DNA of 64,000 nucleotides from Streptomyces graminofaciens (GCF_030294945.1 NZ_AP018448.1:7222001-7286000), one strand, 5' to 3'. Shown: positions 7,152 through 16,280, numbered from the stretch's first letter. Numbers and translations: made by a program. Notes: a model not told the origin generated them from the sequence alone.

Positions 7152-8354
7152 ATGTCCTCTGTGGACACTCCCGCCTACTCCCTCACCCGGCCGAAAAACA
7201 CACCCCTGGACCCGCCGCCCCTTTACTCCCGTCTGCGGGACGAGAACCCGATAACCCAGGTCACCATCTGGGACGGCAGGCACAGTGCCTGGCTGGTGAC
7301 CCGCTGGGAGGACGCTCGCGCGGTCCTCGGGAACCCCGCGTTCAGCAGCGACCAGTCACACTCCGGCTTCCCGAGCCAGCGTCCGGACATGCCGCCGCTC
7401 GCCCATGGGTTCTTCGCCAACTACGACCCGCCCATCCACACCACGATGCGCAGCACACTCACCCGCGAGTTCATGATCAAGAGGATCGGCGCACTGCGTC
7501 CCGGGATCGCCAGCACCACGACCCGGCTCCTGGACGAGATGACCCGGTCAGAGCGGTCGGCGGACCTGGTGGAGCGTTTCACCCTGCCGCTGCCCTCGCT
7601 GGTGATCTGCGACCTGCTCGGTGTGCCCTACGAGGACCACGAGTACTTCCAGAAACGCTCACGGGTCTTCGTGGACGCCCATGCGACGGGAGAGCAGTTC
7701 ACGCAGGCATGGGAAGAGCTCAACGCCTACCTCGCCGACCTGCTCACCGCCAAGCGCGGGAATCCCGGCGACGACGTGCTGTCCCGCCTCACCGAACACG
7801 TGGACGCGGGCACCGTCACCGAGCGGGACGCGTCCGACCTGGCTGTCTTCCTGCTGTTCGCGGGCCACGAGACCACGGCGAACATGCTCGCGCTCAGCAC
7901 CGTCGCCCTCCTGCGCGACCCCGCCCAGATCCCCCGCCTGCTCGCCGGCCCGACCGAGGCCGCGAACGCCGTGGAGGAACTGCTTCGCTACCTCTCCATC
8001 GTCCACGGCGGACTGCGCCGGTACGCCCTCGAGGACGTGACGATCGGCGGCGTCACCATCTCCGCCGGAGAGGGCGTGATCGTCCCGGTCCACGTGGCCA
8101 ACCGCGATCCGGAGAGCTTCACCGACCCCGACAGCCTGGACCTGGGCCGGGACAACGCACGCCGGCACGTCGCGTTCGGATACGGCATCCACCAGTGCCT
8201 CGGCCAGCCACTGGCCCGGGCAGAGCTCCAGATCGCCCTGCCCGAACTCTTCCGCCGACTGCCCGGCCTGCGGCTCGCCGTCCCCTTCGAAGACATCGCC
8301 TTCAAGGAGAACACGTTCGTCTACGGGGTCGACGAACTGCCCGTCGTGTGGTGA
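7152..8354 (+). CDS. cytochrome P450
   Basis: 400-aa P450 with the I-helix AGHETT at residues 237-242, EELLR (ExxR) at 276-279 and the heme loop FGYGIHQCLG with Cys349. ATG 7152 is preceded by CAGGAGTC 7 bases upstream. It is 44 bp downstream of the reductase gene and co-directional, completing a ferredoxin-reductase-P450 operon. It is clearly related to the P450 at 2720: both share PPxYxRLRxE at the N-terminus and CDLLGVPYxD/CELLGVPYKD in the middle. The two systems may be paralogues. The substrate is unknown. Confidence 0.95.
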   Translation: MSSVDTPAYSLTRPKNTPLDPPPLYSRLRDENPITQVTIWDGRHSAWLVTRWEDARAVLGNPAFSSDQSHSGFPSQRPDMPPLAHGFFANYDPPIHTTMRSTLTREFMIKRIGALRPGIASTTTRLLDEMTRSERSADLVERFTLPLPSLVICDLLGVPYEDHEYFQKRSRVFVDAHATGEQFTQAWEELNAYLADLLTAKRGNPGDDVLSRLTEHVDAGTVTERDASDLAVFLLFAGHETTANMLALSTVALLRDPAQIPRLLAGPTEAANAVEELLRYLSIVHGGLRRYALEDVTIGGVTISAGEGVIVPVHVANRDPESFTDPDSLDLGRDNARRHVAFGYGIHQCLGQPLARAELQIALPELFRRLPGLRLAVPFEDIAFKENTFVYGVDELPVVW

Positions 8355-8471
8355 AGACGTGGCGTTCGCGGCCGCCGGCACGGGAGTACCGGGCCTCCAC
8401 CCGCAGCCTCCGCCCAGCCAGGCCGCAAACCCTTACGCGTCACAGCAGCCCTGACAAAGTGGCCCGATGGT

Positions 8472-8762
8472 GTCCCGCCGCTGTTCGTCCGGCTGACGGA
8501 AGGGGCCGAGCTCACCGACGCGCTGAACGAGCGGATCACGTCCGCGATCCGGGACGGCACATCGCCCCGGCACGTGCCCGACGACGTCGTAGCGGTCGAG
8601 GCGATCCCGCACACGATCACCGGCAAAAAGCTCGAGGTTCCGGTCAAGCGCATCCTGCAGAGCGCGGCGTTGGAGCATGTCGTCGACCCCGGCTCGATCG
8701 ACGCCCCGACCGCGCTTCGGCAGTTCTCCGAATACCGGGCCGAGCGGTCCCGCAGAAGCGAC
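8472..8762 (+). pseudogene. acetoacetyl-CoA synthetase C-terminal fragment
   Basis: About 95 codons in one frame (codon phase of 8481) read LFVRLTEGAELTDALNERI, then PRHVPDDVVAVEAIPHTITG, KKLEVPVKRIL and DPGSIDAP. This is the characteristic C-terminus of acetoacetyl-CoA ligase (ANL superfamily), including the KKLEVPVK motif that holds the catalytic A10-type lysine. Everything upstream (adenylation domain) is missing, and no start codon or ribosome site precedes it. It lies just after the P450 stop, and is a relic of a deletion. Confidence 0.8.
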
Positions 8763-8826
8763 CACGTCGGGGACCCCGGCGACCGACGACAGCGCCCTCC
8801 ATCCACACCCCACACAGCGACTTGCC

Positions 8827-8869
8827 TAAGTCAAGCAACCCTCTTAAGGTTGAGTAAGTCAAGCAACCC
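8827..8869. repeat. 15-bp direct repeat around CTTAAG
   Basis: TAAGTCAAGCAACCC occurs at 8827-8841 and again at 8855-8869, 28 bp start to start. Between them is CTCTTAAGGTTGAG, so CAACC...GGTTG also forms an inverted repeat centred on CTTAAG. It lies about 300 bp before the cupin gene at 9167. It may be a regulator-binding site. Confidence 0.5.
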
Positions 8870-9166
8870 CTTCTCTGTGTAGCCCGTCTGAAACCCTGCC
8901 ATGTCCGACGCAACGGAGACACCGCCGAGGCGAGCGGCATACCGCGCGGGAAACCTCGGCGCGGTGCCCCTGCCGGGCACGGGAATCAGGAACACGCGCC
9001 GACCGGACGACCAAGTCCCGTACTCCATCCGGGCTTTGGGGTGGGGCGGGAGCCGGGACGCATCAGCGATGGGCATTGCTTGCGGTACGCACACGTCCCC
9101 TCGCAGAGAGGGGCATGTTCCACAGTCGGGGCCGTCTGCCTGTTTCCCCCCACGGAAAGGCTTTCC

Positions 9167-9601
9167 ATGCGCAACCTACTCCGCACAGGGCTGATCACCG
9201 TCGTAGCCCTCAGCTCGTCACTCGTCGCGGGGTCCGCCCAAGCCACTCCCCCCGGCCCTGGAGTCAAGGGCACAGTGATCTCGCAGACCACGATCGGCGA
9301 CACGGACTACGTCCTCCGGGAGATCACGATCCCACCGGGCCAGAGCACGGGATGGCACTACCACGACGGAACCCTGTACGGCTTTGTCAAGCAGGGAACC
9401 CTGAGCCACTTCGAATCAACCTGTGAATCCGACGGCGTCTACAAGGCCGGTAGCACCATCATGGAGATGAGTGGCTCCGACCACGTGCACATAGGCCGCA
9501 ACCTCGGGACCACTCCACTGGTCCTGGACGTCCTCTACGTGTTGCCGCACGGCGCGCCGTTTTCCGAGGACGCCCCCAATCCAGGCTGCGACTTCCAGTA
9601 G
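9167..9601 (+). CDS. secreted cupin-domain protein
   Basis: 144 aa with a Sec signal peptide: a short basic start (MRNLLRTG), a hydrophobic core ITVVALSSSLVAG, and a likely cleavage after SAQA at about residue 25. The mature part is a single small beta-barrel with cupin motif 1-like residues (PPGQSTGWHYHDGTLYGFVKQGTL; histidines of GWHYHD) and a second part SGSDHVHIGRN. Two cysteines (STCES and PGCDF) may form a disulfide. ATG 9167 follows ACGGAAAGG. It stands alone between intergenic regions. The function (enzyme or binding protein) is unknown. Confidence 0.85.
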   Translation: MRNLLRTGLITVVALSSSLVAGSAQATPPGPGVKGTVISQTTIGDTDYVLREITIPPGQSTGWHYHDGTLYGFVKQGTLSHFESTCESDGVYKAGSTIMEMSGSDHVHIGRNLGTTPLVLDVLYVLPHGAPFSEDAPNPGCDFQ

Positions 9602-10182
9602 TTCAGCCAGGTCAATCCTGACCTGATCCATTTTCCTGACGAGAAGGCCGACACCGAACAACAGTGGTGCCGGTCTTCTCGAAAGAGGATGTGCATGGTT
9701 CGGCTCCGTTGCACTCTCGATGGCGACGAGCGAAACCCAGCGCCCGGCTGAGATGGTCGGGCGGTGGTTCAGCGACACGATGACGAAGGCTGGGCGGGCT
9801 CGGGATGGTGTCCCGCCGAGTGGTGTAGCAGCGATCTCTGTATAGCCCCTGGTCATGGGGCGGCCCACCTGAAAACTGCCGTCCTGCTGCCCAGGGCCAG
9901 TAGGGGAGCCACCCGATTGACGCCCCCCAACTCAGCCCCGCAGGAGCCCTGTTCAACCCCTGCGAACAGGGCTTCTGCGGCAGGGGCCTCGCCTACGGTG
10001 GCGGTACGGGTCCCGCATGGCGTCGCCGGCCGCGCGGTGAAGACGTACGCATCACTGTCGTCGAGGCGCTTCGCGTCACACCCGACGGCTGGCCGGCTGC
10101 CGTTGACGGGGATCAGGGCGACAACAAGAGCCCCTGTCCACCACCAGCCCGCCCTGCCGGCAGGCAGGTTCGCCGGCGGACG
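9602..10182. other. intergenic, no recognisable gene
   Basis: 581 bp between the cupin gene and the convergent TetR gene. Open frames exist on both strands, but I find no domain, signal peptide or good ribosome site in them, and no clear terminator hairpin. Confidence 0.5.
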
Positions 10183-10776
10183 TCAGCCGGGTGTGAGCCC
10201 GCGGAGCAGGTGGTGGACCACGTCGCGAGCGCCGTCCATTCCTGCCTGCCGGGTGAGCGCGCCGTTGACCGTGAGAGCGGCGACACCGTGCAGACCAGCG
10301 GCCACGACGAGCGTGAGTCGCTCGGGGTCGCCTTCGATGATCTCGCCGCGCTTCTGGGCCTCCGTGATCACTCGCCGCAGGCCGCCCATGGTCCGGTCGA
10401 TGGCCGCGGTCATCTGCTCGGAGGCGTCCGGGTCGTGTTTACGGGCGTACATGAGTTCCAGCAATTCGGAGTTGTCGACGGCGAAGCCGAGGTACGCCTG
10501 AGCGAGGGTGGCAAGCCGCAACTCCAAGGGCGCATCTCGGTCGTCGGCGGCCTGCAAGGCATGTCCCAACCGTTCGTACCCCATGAGTACCAAGGCGTTG
10601 AGCAGGGCCTGCTTGTCCTTGAAGTGACGGACGGGTGCGCGAGGGCTCACATTGGCGTCGCGGGCCAGTTCACGCAGTGAGAGGGCGTCGGCCCCCTTCT
10701 CACGCAGGGCACGCTCCGCGCTCTCCAGGAGAACGGCTCGCAGATTCCCGTGGTGGTAAGGGCGACTCGCGGACAT
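10183..10776 (-). CDS. TetR family transcriptional regulator
   Basis: 197 aa. The N-terminal helix-turn-helix covers about residues 27-50 (LSLRELARDANVSPRAPVRHFKDK). Its start YHHGNLRAVLLESAERALREKGA is typical of the subgroup with the TetR_C_33-type ligand domain, and VAAGLHGVAALTVNG resembles the WHG segment. It is divergent from the hydrolase gene at 10999, with a perfect 29-bp palindrome between them (10827-10855). It is very likely autoregulatory and controls the hydrolase. Confidence 0.93.
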   Translation of the reverse strand: MSASRPYHHGNLRAVLLESAERALREKGADALSLRELARDANVSPRAPVRHFKDKQALLNALVLMGYERLGHALQAADDRDAPLELRLATLAQAYLGFAVDNSELLELMYARKHDPDASEQMTAAIDRTMGGLRRVITEAQKRGEIIEGDPERLTLVVAAGLHGVAALTVNGALTRQAGMDGARDVVHHLLRGLTPG

Positions 10777-10826
10777 GCCTGCCAGCGTATCCCGATGCAC
10801 GCACGGTGATCGGTTACACCATTGAC

Positions 10827-10855
10827 CATCAATGTACTCACTGAGTACATTGATG
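10827..10855. promoter_or_regulatory. perfect palindromic TetR operator
   Basis: Half-site CATCAATGTACTCA is followed by a single C and its exact reverse complement, giving 14-bp perfect arms centred on 10841. The element is A/T-rich against a ~70% GC background. It sits 50 bp upstream of the TetR start (10776) and 144 bp upstream of the hydrolase GTG (10999). The position and symmetry are those expected of an operator for the adjacent TetR. Confidence 0.85.
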
Positions 10856-10998
10856 CACGGCCAAGAGCAGTAAGGGTGCAGACCACTTTGTCGAGGACCG
10901 GCAGGGGTCGATGCGCACCTCGCTCCGCAGATCGACGTCCGGCGCCCGTGAGTCGACGAGTGACAACCCCCCATCACCGACCGCACAGAGGCTTGAAC

Positions 10999-11907
10999 GT
11001 GACCATCAGCGACAGCGCCGCGCGGCAGACCGTCACCGGCATAGTGACCGCCTTCGCGCACCCGGTCCGCACCCCGATCATGCGACGCCCCGACGACTAC
11101 GGCATGGACTACGAGGACGTCCGCTTCGCATCCGAGGACGGCACCACCCTGGAAGGCTGGTTCATTCCGGCGGACTCGGACAAGCTCGTGATCGCCAACC
11201 ACCCGGGGCCGGGCAACCGCTATGGATTCCCGGGACACATCGAGCCCTACAACGCCATGGTCGACTTCGAGGTCAACTTCCTGCCCGACTACCGGAATCT
11301 GCACGACGCCGGGTACAACGTGCTGGCCTACGACCTGCGCAACCACGGCCAGAGCGACTCCGCCAACGGCGGAGTCATGTCCTTCGGACTCCACGAATAC
11401 CGGGACGTGATCGGCTCGTTGCGGTACAGCCGTCGGCGACGGGGCATCGACAACTCTCGCATCGCCCTGTTCAGCCGTTGCCTCGGCGCGAACTCGACGA
11501 TCATCGCCATGTCGAAACACCCGGAAGAATTCCAGGGCATCCGCGCGCTGATCGCGCTGCAACCGTCTTCGTTTCGCCCGATCGCGCAAGGCATGCTCGC
11601 CGCGCAGGGCCTGCCGGACGCGATCGACACCTTCGCCTTGGAGTACAAGAATCTCAGCGGCTTCGACCTCGACGAGCTGACGCCCACGCCCTACGCCAAG
11701 GACGTCACCGTCCCGACCCTCGTCGCACAGGTGCACCACGACTCCAGCACCCACCCGTCCGACGTGCAGGGCATCTACGACAGTCTGGGCGCCACTGACA
11801 AGAAGCTGCACTGGATCGAAGGCACGACCCGCCGGTTCGACGGCTACAACTACTTCCCCGAGAATCCGCAGCTGATGCTCGAATGGTTCGCCAGCCATCT
11901 CGCCTGA
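10999..11907 (+). CDS. alpha/beta hydrolase with cysteine at the nucleophile elbow
   Basis: 302 aa, starting at GTG 10999 with AGAGG upstream. The alpha/beta-hydrolase core is visible: LVIANHPGPGNRYGFPGH (oxyanion region), NVLAYDLRNHGQSD, and the nucleophile elbow FSRCLGANS. In the elbow the expected G-x-S-x-G is S159-R-C161-L-G163, so Cys161 replaces serine as in dienelactone hydrolases. Towards the C-terminus (IEGTTRRFDGYNYFPENP) I cannot find the usual catalytic histidine. It may therefore be a non-canonical or non-hydrolytic member. There is no signal peptide. It is regulated, by inference, by the divergent TetR. Confidence 0.85.
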   Translation: MTISDSAARQTVTGIVTAFAHPVRTPIMRRPDDYGMDYEDVRFASEDGTTLEGWFIPADSDKLVIANHPGPGNRYGFPGHIEPYNAMVDFEVNFLPDYRNLHDAGYNVLAYDLRNHGQSDSANGGVMSFGLHEYRDVIGSLRYSRRRRGIDNSRIALFSRCLGANSTIIAMSKHPEEFQGIRALIALQPSSFRPIAQGMLAAQGLPDAIDTFALEYKNLSGFDLDELTPTPYAKDVTVPTLVAQVHHDSSTHPSDVQGIYDSLGATDKKLHWIEGTTRRFDGYNYFPENPQLMLEWFASHLA

Positions 11908-12192
11908 GGCTGGGCAAGCAGACGCACTGGGACGACTCCCCGCGCCGAAGTGGCCGGTCTGCGGCACCCGCACGGGTACCGCGGACCGGTGCCCTGCCCA
12001 GACGTACCTTTTCCACTCGTGCCAACGGCGCCCCTCCCTACTGCCCTCGTCTCCGCGGGAGTGTGTACCTCGCGACCACGATCGAGACTGCCGTTTGATC
12101 GACAGACCCCAAGATCGTTACCGCAACAGCTACTTGCGGGCTGATTGCTCCTGGCCCTCCCGGTCTCGTCACTCATCCACCACACACAAACA

Positions 12193-12753
12193 TCACCGTT
12201 TCGGCTCGATGAGGCGACGGACGGCCTCTTCGGCCACGCTCCGGTAGCGGGCCGGGGACTCGGCGCTGCTGCCGGAGGCGCTGGCCCAGTAGGTGGCGGT
12301 GACCAGGATGAGCTGCAAAAGCTCGTCGGGATGCCAGACCGGGTCGACCAGGCCGGCCTCCTGCGCGCGGCGCACCGCTGCCGCCTTCTGCGCGTGGTGG
12401 GCGGTGACGGCGTCGAGGGTGAGAGCCCTCTCGCACTGCTCCTCCAGCCGGGTCCAGTTCAGCATCCTCAGATCATCGGGATGCGCGAAAAAGTGCTCCA
12501 CCAGAGAGCCGGTATAGGCGATCAGGTCGCCTTCCTCTATGCGCACCGCGTTGTAGACGTGCTCCGTGGCCGCGCGGATCACCTCGTCGAACAGGCCCTG
12601 CTTGTCGCCGAAGTACGCGTACAGGCGCTCCTTGCTGGCCCCCGCCTCCCGCGCGATGCGGTCGATGCGGGCCCCCGTCACGCCGTACCGGGCGAATTCG
12701 GCCTGCGCGGCCTGCAGAATGCGCGCCTTCGCTTCCTCAGCTGATCTCCTCAT
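12193..12753 (-). CDS. TetR family transcriptional regulator
   Basis: 186 aa. The helix-turn-helix at about residues 26-48 (GARIDRIAREAGASKERLYAYF) is followed by GDKQGLFDEV. The C-terminal domain is that of TetR_C-type regulators of reductases. ATG at 12753; the gene is divergent from the SDR gene at 12838. Its first ~30 codons and its promoter are duplicated at 5272-5453, where they have been fused to a nuclease gene. The conserved operator in both places suggests this one repressor controls the SDR gene, itself, the nuclease chimera and the second P450 operon. Confidence 0.93.
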   Translation of the reverse strand: MRRSAEEAKARILQAAQAEFARYGVTGARIDRIAREAGASKERLYAYFGDKQGLFDEVIRAATEHVYNAVRIEEGDLIAYTGSLVEHFFAHPDDLRMLNWTRLEEQCERALTLDAVTAHHAQKAAAVRRAQEAGLVDPVWHPDELLQLILVTATYWASASGSSAESPARYRSVAEEAVRRLIEPKR

Positions 12754-12840
12754 ACCCCCAGAGTACAGACGAACGATTTTGTTTGTATGCTGTGACCCAG
12801 CACGCGCGGACCGCACGCAGAGGGACGAGGCAGGCCGATG
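12662..12840. repeat. duplicated divergent-promoter block, copy 2
   Basis: Partner of 5272-5453. It is probably the parental copy, because both flanking genes are intact here. Similarity begins inside the TetR gene just after its helix-turn-helix start, and ends a few codons into the plus-strand gene. Confidence 0.85.
12766..12789. promoter_or_regulatory. TetR operator (imperfect palindrome), copy 2
   Basis: CAGACGAAC-N6-GTTTGTATG, identical half-sites to 5374-5397; only one spacer base differs. It lies between the divergent starts of the TetR gene (12753) and the SDR gene (12838), as expected for a local operator. Confidence 0.65.
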
Positions 12841-13686
12841 GATCGGGACATGACCGGCAGGACCGTGGTGATCACCGGAGCGAGTTCCGGGATCGGCTTC
12901 GAGGCGGCACGGCAGCTCGCCCGGCAGGGAGCCACCGTGGTGCCCGTCGGGCCGTCGAAGGAGTCGAGCGCGGCCATCGCCGCCGAACTCGGGGTCGGAC
13001 CGCTGGCCGCGGACTACACGCGGCTGGCCGAGGTCCGTTCCCTCGCCGGGCAACTGCTCGAACGGTGCCCCACCATCGACGTACTGGCCCACAATGCCGG
13101 CGCCATGGTTCCCGAGCGGCGCATCACTGAGGACGGGCATGAGACGTCGCTGCAGATCAACTACCTCGCCCCCTTCCTGTTGCAGTCGCTGCTGCACGAG
13201 CGGCTCAGCGCGTCCCGGACCCACACCGTCATCACCAGCAGCCTCGCTCACTGGAGCGGCCGGATCCGGCTCGACGACTTTTCCTTCGACAGACGCCGCT
13301 ACTCGACCTCCGCCGCTTATTCCGACTCCAAGCTCGCCGATCTGCTCTTCACCCGGGAAATCGCCCGGCGCACGCCGCAGACCGGGATCACTGCCACCGC
13401 GTTCCACCCCGGGGTCGTCAATTCCAGCATCGGTACGGGCGCGGCAGGCATCAACCATCTGATCTACAACACCCGTCTCGGCGGCATGCTGATGATCGAC
13501 AACAAGGAGGGCGCAGCGCCACTCGTGCACCTCGCGACCGTCGCCGACCCGCACAGCGTCAACGGCCAGTACTTCAACAGGATGAAGGCCGACTCCCGCA
13601 CCTCGAAGCAGTCCCGCAGCCCCGAACTCGCCCAGCGACTGTGGACGCGCACGGAGACCATGCTCGGTCTGAGCACCAACCGATGA
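12838..13686 (+). CDS. SDR family NAD(P)-dependent oxidoreductase
   Basis: 282-aa short-chain dehydrogenase of the retinol-dehydrogenase-like subgroup. TGASSGIG cofactor motif at about residues 14-21, HNAGAM, the catalytic serine in ITSSLAHWSG, and the YSDSK (YxxxK) motif. ATG 12838 follows GAGGGACGAGGCAGG. It lacks the classical C-terminal DGG motif seen in the SDR fragment at 5451, so that fragment belongs to a different SDR subgroup. It is divergent from the TetR gene at 12753, which probably represses it. The substrate is unknown. Confidence 0.93.
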   Translation: MDRDMTGRTVVITGASSGIGFEAARQLARQGATVVPVGPSKESSAAIAAELGVGPLAADYTRLAEVRSLAGQLLERCPTIDVLAHNAGAMVPERRITEDGHETSLQINYLAPFLLQSLLHERLSASRTHTVITSSLAHWSGRIRLDDFSFDRRRYSTSAAYSDSKLADLLFTREIARRTPQTGITATAFHPGVVNSSIGTGAAGINHLIYNTRLGGMLMIDNKEGAAPLVHLATVADPHSVNGQYFNRMKADSRTSKQSRSPELAQRLWTRTETMLGLSTNR

Positions 13687-13717
13687 GGACGGCCCAGGCC
13701 GCCGTTCACAACGGTTT

Positions 13718-14025
13718 CAGGGCTGCGCAACGACGCGCACGACGTCTTGCTTCAGCCGTAGACCGCCGGACCGGGCGGCATCGTCCCGGACATACACATG
13801 CGCATCCATGAGCTGTGCGGGCAGCCCCGCCTCATGGCCGGGCGAAGGGAAGATCACCCAGCCGGGAACCCCGTTCGACCAGCACGAACTGCCCGTACGA
13901 CAACGTGGCGCGGCGCAGCACTGCGTCCGGGCCTGCCAAGTCGTCTTCGCCGGCTGCTCTCGCTGGGCGTCCGGCGCGCAGCGCCCAGTCCGCGGCACGA
14001 CGGCGGATTTCGTTTTCCACGGCGT
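13718..14025 (-). pseudogene. frameshifted remnant of an unidentified protein
   Basis: Two minus-strand frames read like consecutive parts of one protein. The first (about 14025 to 13875, from GTG or its ATG-like neighbours) reads VENEIRRRAADWAL, then LRRATLSYGQFVLVE. A different frame from about 13875 to 13718 continues GVPGWVIFPSPGHEAGLPAQ and LKQDVVRVVAQP before a stop. A frameshift near 13875 would join them into a protein of ~100 aa. I do not recognise the family. The rest of the gap to 14266 shows nothing clear. Confidence 0.35.
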
Positions 14026-14266
14026 CACCTGCCTGTACACCACCGCGCTCGTCGACGCCGAGCGGCCCCGGCGCACAGTCTCTGGGTCACCCTGCGCCGC
14101 TGCCCGCCCGCCGCGGGACAGCCGCGCGGACACACACCTGCGAAGGGCGCCCCCCACCAACGGCTACGGCGGGCGACGCACGGCTCGGCCCTCCGCCCGC
14201 ACACGACCAACTCACCCCCGCCGACGGTGCATTCGCGCGTCATCGGCATCACGAACGGAGAACTCA

Positions 14267-15019
14267 GTGCCTCTGACTCTTGGGCTCATCGGCAGCGGTG
14301 CGATCGGGACGTCCCTGGCCCGCCTGGCCGTCGCGGCGGGACTCGACGTTTTGCTCAGCAACTCCCGGGGCCCCGAGACGCTCGCTGATCTCGTAGCCGA
14401 CCTGGGCGGACACGCCCGCGCGGTCACACCGGCAGAGGCGGCACGTTCCGGCGACCTGGTGGTGGTGACCATCCCGCTGAAGGCGTACGACCAGCTTCCC
14501 GTGGACGCCCTGGCCCACAAGACCGTCCTGGACACGATGAACTACTACCCCCAGCGGGACGGTCGCATGGCAGAGCTGGACGAGGATGAACTCACCTCCG
14601 GCGGGCTGCTGCAGCGGCACCTCGCGCGGTCCCGCGTGGTCAAGGTCTTCAACAACATCGGCGCACACCAACTGTTCACCCTCGCCCGGCCCACCGGCGC
14701 CCCCGACCGCAGCGCCCTGCCCATAGCCGGCGACGACGCACCGGCCAAGGAAGAAGCCGTCCGGCTCCTGGACACCCTCGGCTACGACGCGGTGGACATC
14801 GGCCCGCTCACCGAGAGCTGGCGCACCGACCCGGGCACCCCGGTAGCAGGCCCGGCCTACCTCGGCGAAGCGCCCGCAGGACTGACCCCGCAGGAGTGGT
14901 TCCACTGGGCCTCCACGACCACCGGCAACCCCCTCCCCGCAGAGCGGGTCCTTGAGCTGACCAAGACCGCGGTGCGCGGACCGGCAGGCGGCGTCTTCCC
15001 GCCGGGAGCCGACGGGTGA
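14267..15019 (+). CDS. NADPH-dependent F420-reductase-like NAD(P)-binding protein
   Basis: 250 aa, from GTG 14267 with GAACGGAG 7 bases upstream. The N-terminal Rossmann motif GLIGSGAIGTSLARLAV is followed by LLSNSRGPE, where the serine/arginine after beta-2 fits NADPH. VVVTIPLKAYDQLP, VLDTMNYYPQRDG and VVKVFNNIGAHQL complete the COG2085 (Fno/NADP oxidoreductase, coenzyme F420-dependent) pattern. It probably transfers hydride between NADPH and F420 or a related deazaflavin, or acts as a dinucleotide-binding reductase. A luciferase-like F420-type fragment lies 2.3 kb downstream. Confidence 0.85.
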   Translation: MPLTLGLIGSGAIGTSLARLAVAAGLDVLLSNSRGPETLADLVADLGGHARAVTPAEAARSGDLVVVTIPLKAYDQLPVDALAHKTVLDTMNYYPQRDGRMAELDEDELTSGGLLQRHLARSRVVKVFNNIGAHQLFTLARPTGAPDRSALPIAGDDAPAKEEAVRLLDTLGYDAVDIGPLTESWRTDPGTPVAGPAYLGEAPAGLTPQEWFHWASTTTGNPLPAERVLELTKTAVRGPAGGVFPPGADG

Positions 15020-15290
15020 TCGAGAAGACAGAGCACAAGCTCTGACACGTGGCGATCACGTCGGGGCAGCGAGGGCGGCCCGGAGGATTTCCCGAGGCCA
15101 TGCCTCAGCAGATCGCCCGCTGTGCCGGGAAACCGCGACCGCTCCGAGGCCGTCTTCAGCGCCCGCCGGGGGCTGGCCCCCAGACGGGGCATCCATATCG
15201 CCCCGCCCGTGACACCACTGCGCGGACCACGACCGGGCCCCGGCCTTTCCGGCCACCCGAGTTTCACCAGATCGAACAGAACGAGGAGCC

Positions 15291-16208
15291 ATGCCCAAGT
15301 CATACGTTTTCACCGAGTACGGCGGTCCCGAGACGCAGGCATTTGTCGACCTGCCCAGGCCCGTTCCGGGGCCGGGCCAGCTTCTGGTCGCGGTGCACGC
15401 GGCCGGGGTGAACCCGGTCGACTGGAAGGTGCGCGCCGGCTACCTGCGGGAGTTCCTTCCGCTGCCCCTGCCGGCGACCTTCGGCACGGAGGTCGCCGGG
15501 GTCGTCGAAGAAATCGGCGACGGGGTCGAGGGGTTCACGATCGGAGACGAGGTCTTCGGGGCCCTGCCGTTGCTCGGCGGCTACGCCGAGTACGTGCTGC
15601 TGCCGGTCCAGACCGCGGCACGCAAGCCGGCCGGCGTGTCATTCACGGACGCCGCGACCTTGTCCGTGTCCGCGGCCACCGCCCAGCAGGGCATAGACCG
15701 GCTGAACCTGACGCCCGGTGCCACCCTGCTGGTGAACGGAGCCGGTGGCGGTATCGGTGTCGCGGCCGTGCAGATCGCCCGCGGCCTGGGCGCCACCGTG
15801 ATCGGCACCGCCGGCCCGGGCAAGGCGGAGTTCGTCTCCTCCCTCGGGGCCACTCACGTCCCCTACGGAGAAGGAGTGGCCGACCGGGTCACCGCCGTCG
15901 CCCCGAACGGCGTGGACGCCGTCTTCGACCTGGTCGGCGGCGACGCCCTGTACGCCGTCGCCCATCTCGTCGCGGACAAGTCCCGGATCGTCACGGCTGC
16001 TGATCCGACGGCGGCGGCCGAACTCGGCGGCGGCTACTTCCAAGTGGAGCAGACCGGCGACACGCTCTCCCCTGTTGCCGCACTGGTCGCATCCGGCGCG
16101 CTCGACCCGCACGTCACCACGGTCATGCCCTTCGCTGAGGCAGCGGCGGCCCTCGCCCAGGTCGAAGCCGGCCACGCTCTGGGCAAGACCGTCCTGACAA
16201 TGCGGTAA
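15291..16208 (+). CDS. zinc-independent quinone oxidoreductase-like MDR protein
   Basis: 305-aa NADP-dependent medium-chain reductase. GroES-like domain with AAGVNPVDWKVRAGYL at about residues 38-53 and TEVAGVVEEIGDGVEGF, then the Rossmann domain with LLVNGAGGGIGVAAVQIARG at about 145-164. The structural-zinc cysteine cluster is absent, as in quinone oxidoreductases and crotonyl-type reductases. ATG 15291, with GAGGAG just upstream. It probably reduces quinones or enones. A 10-bp hairpin (16281-16304) follows the gene. Confidence 0.93.
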   Translation: MPKSYVFTEYGGPETQAFVDLPRPVPGPGQLLVAVHAAGVNPVDWKVRAGYLREFLPLPLPATFGTEVAGVVEEIGDGVEGFTIGDEVFGALPLLGGYAEYVLLPVQTAARKPAGVSFTDAATLSVSAATAQQGIDRLNLTPGATLLVNGAGGGIGVAAVQIARGLGATVIGTAGPGKAEFVSSLGATHVPYGEGVADRVTAVAPNGVDAVFDLVGGDALYAVAHLVADKSRIVTAADPTAAAELGGGYFQVEQTGDTLSPVAALVASGALDPHVTTVMPFAEAAAALAQVEAGHALGKTVLTMR

Positions 16209-16280
16209 GGGTCGCGGCACAACCCCCGGAGGGTTCCGCGGCGTCCACGGACTCGTCGTGTCCGGGCTGGAGGGGCAACT

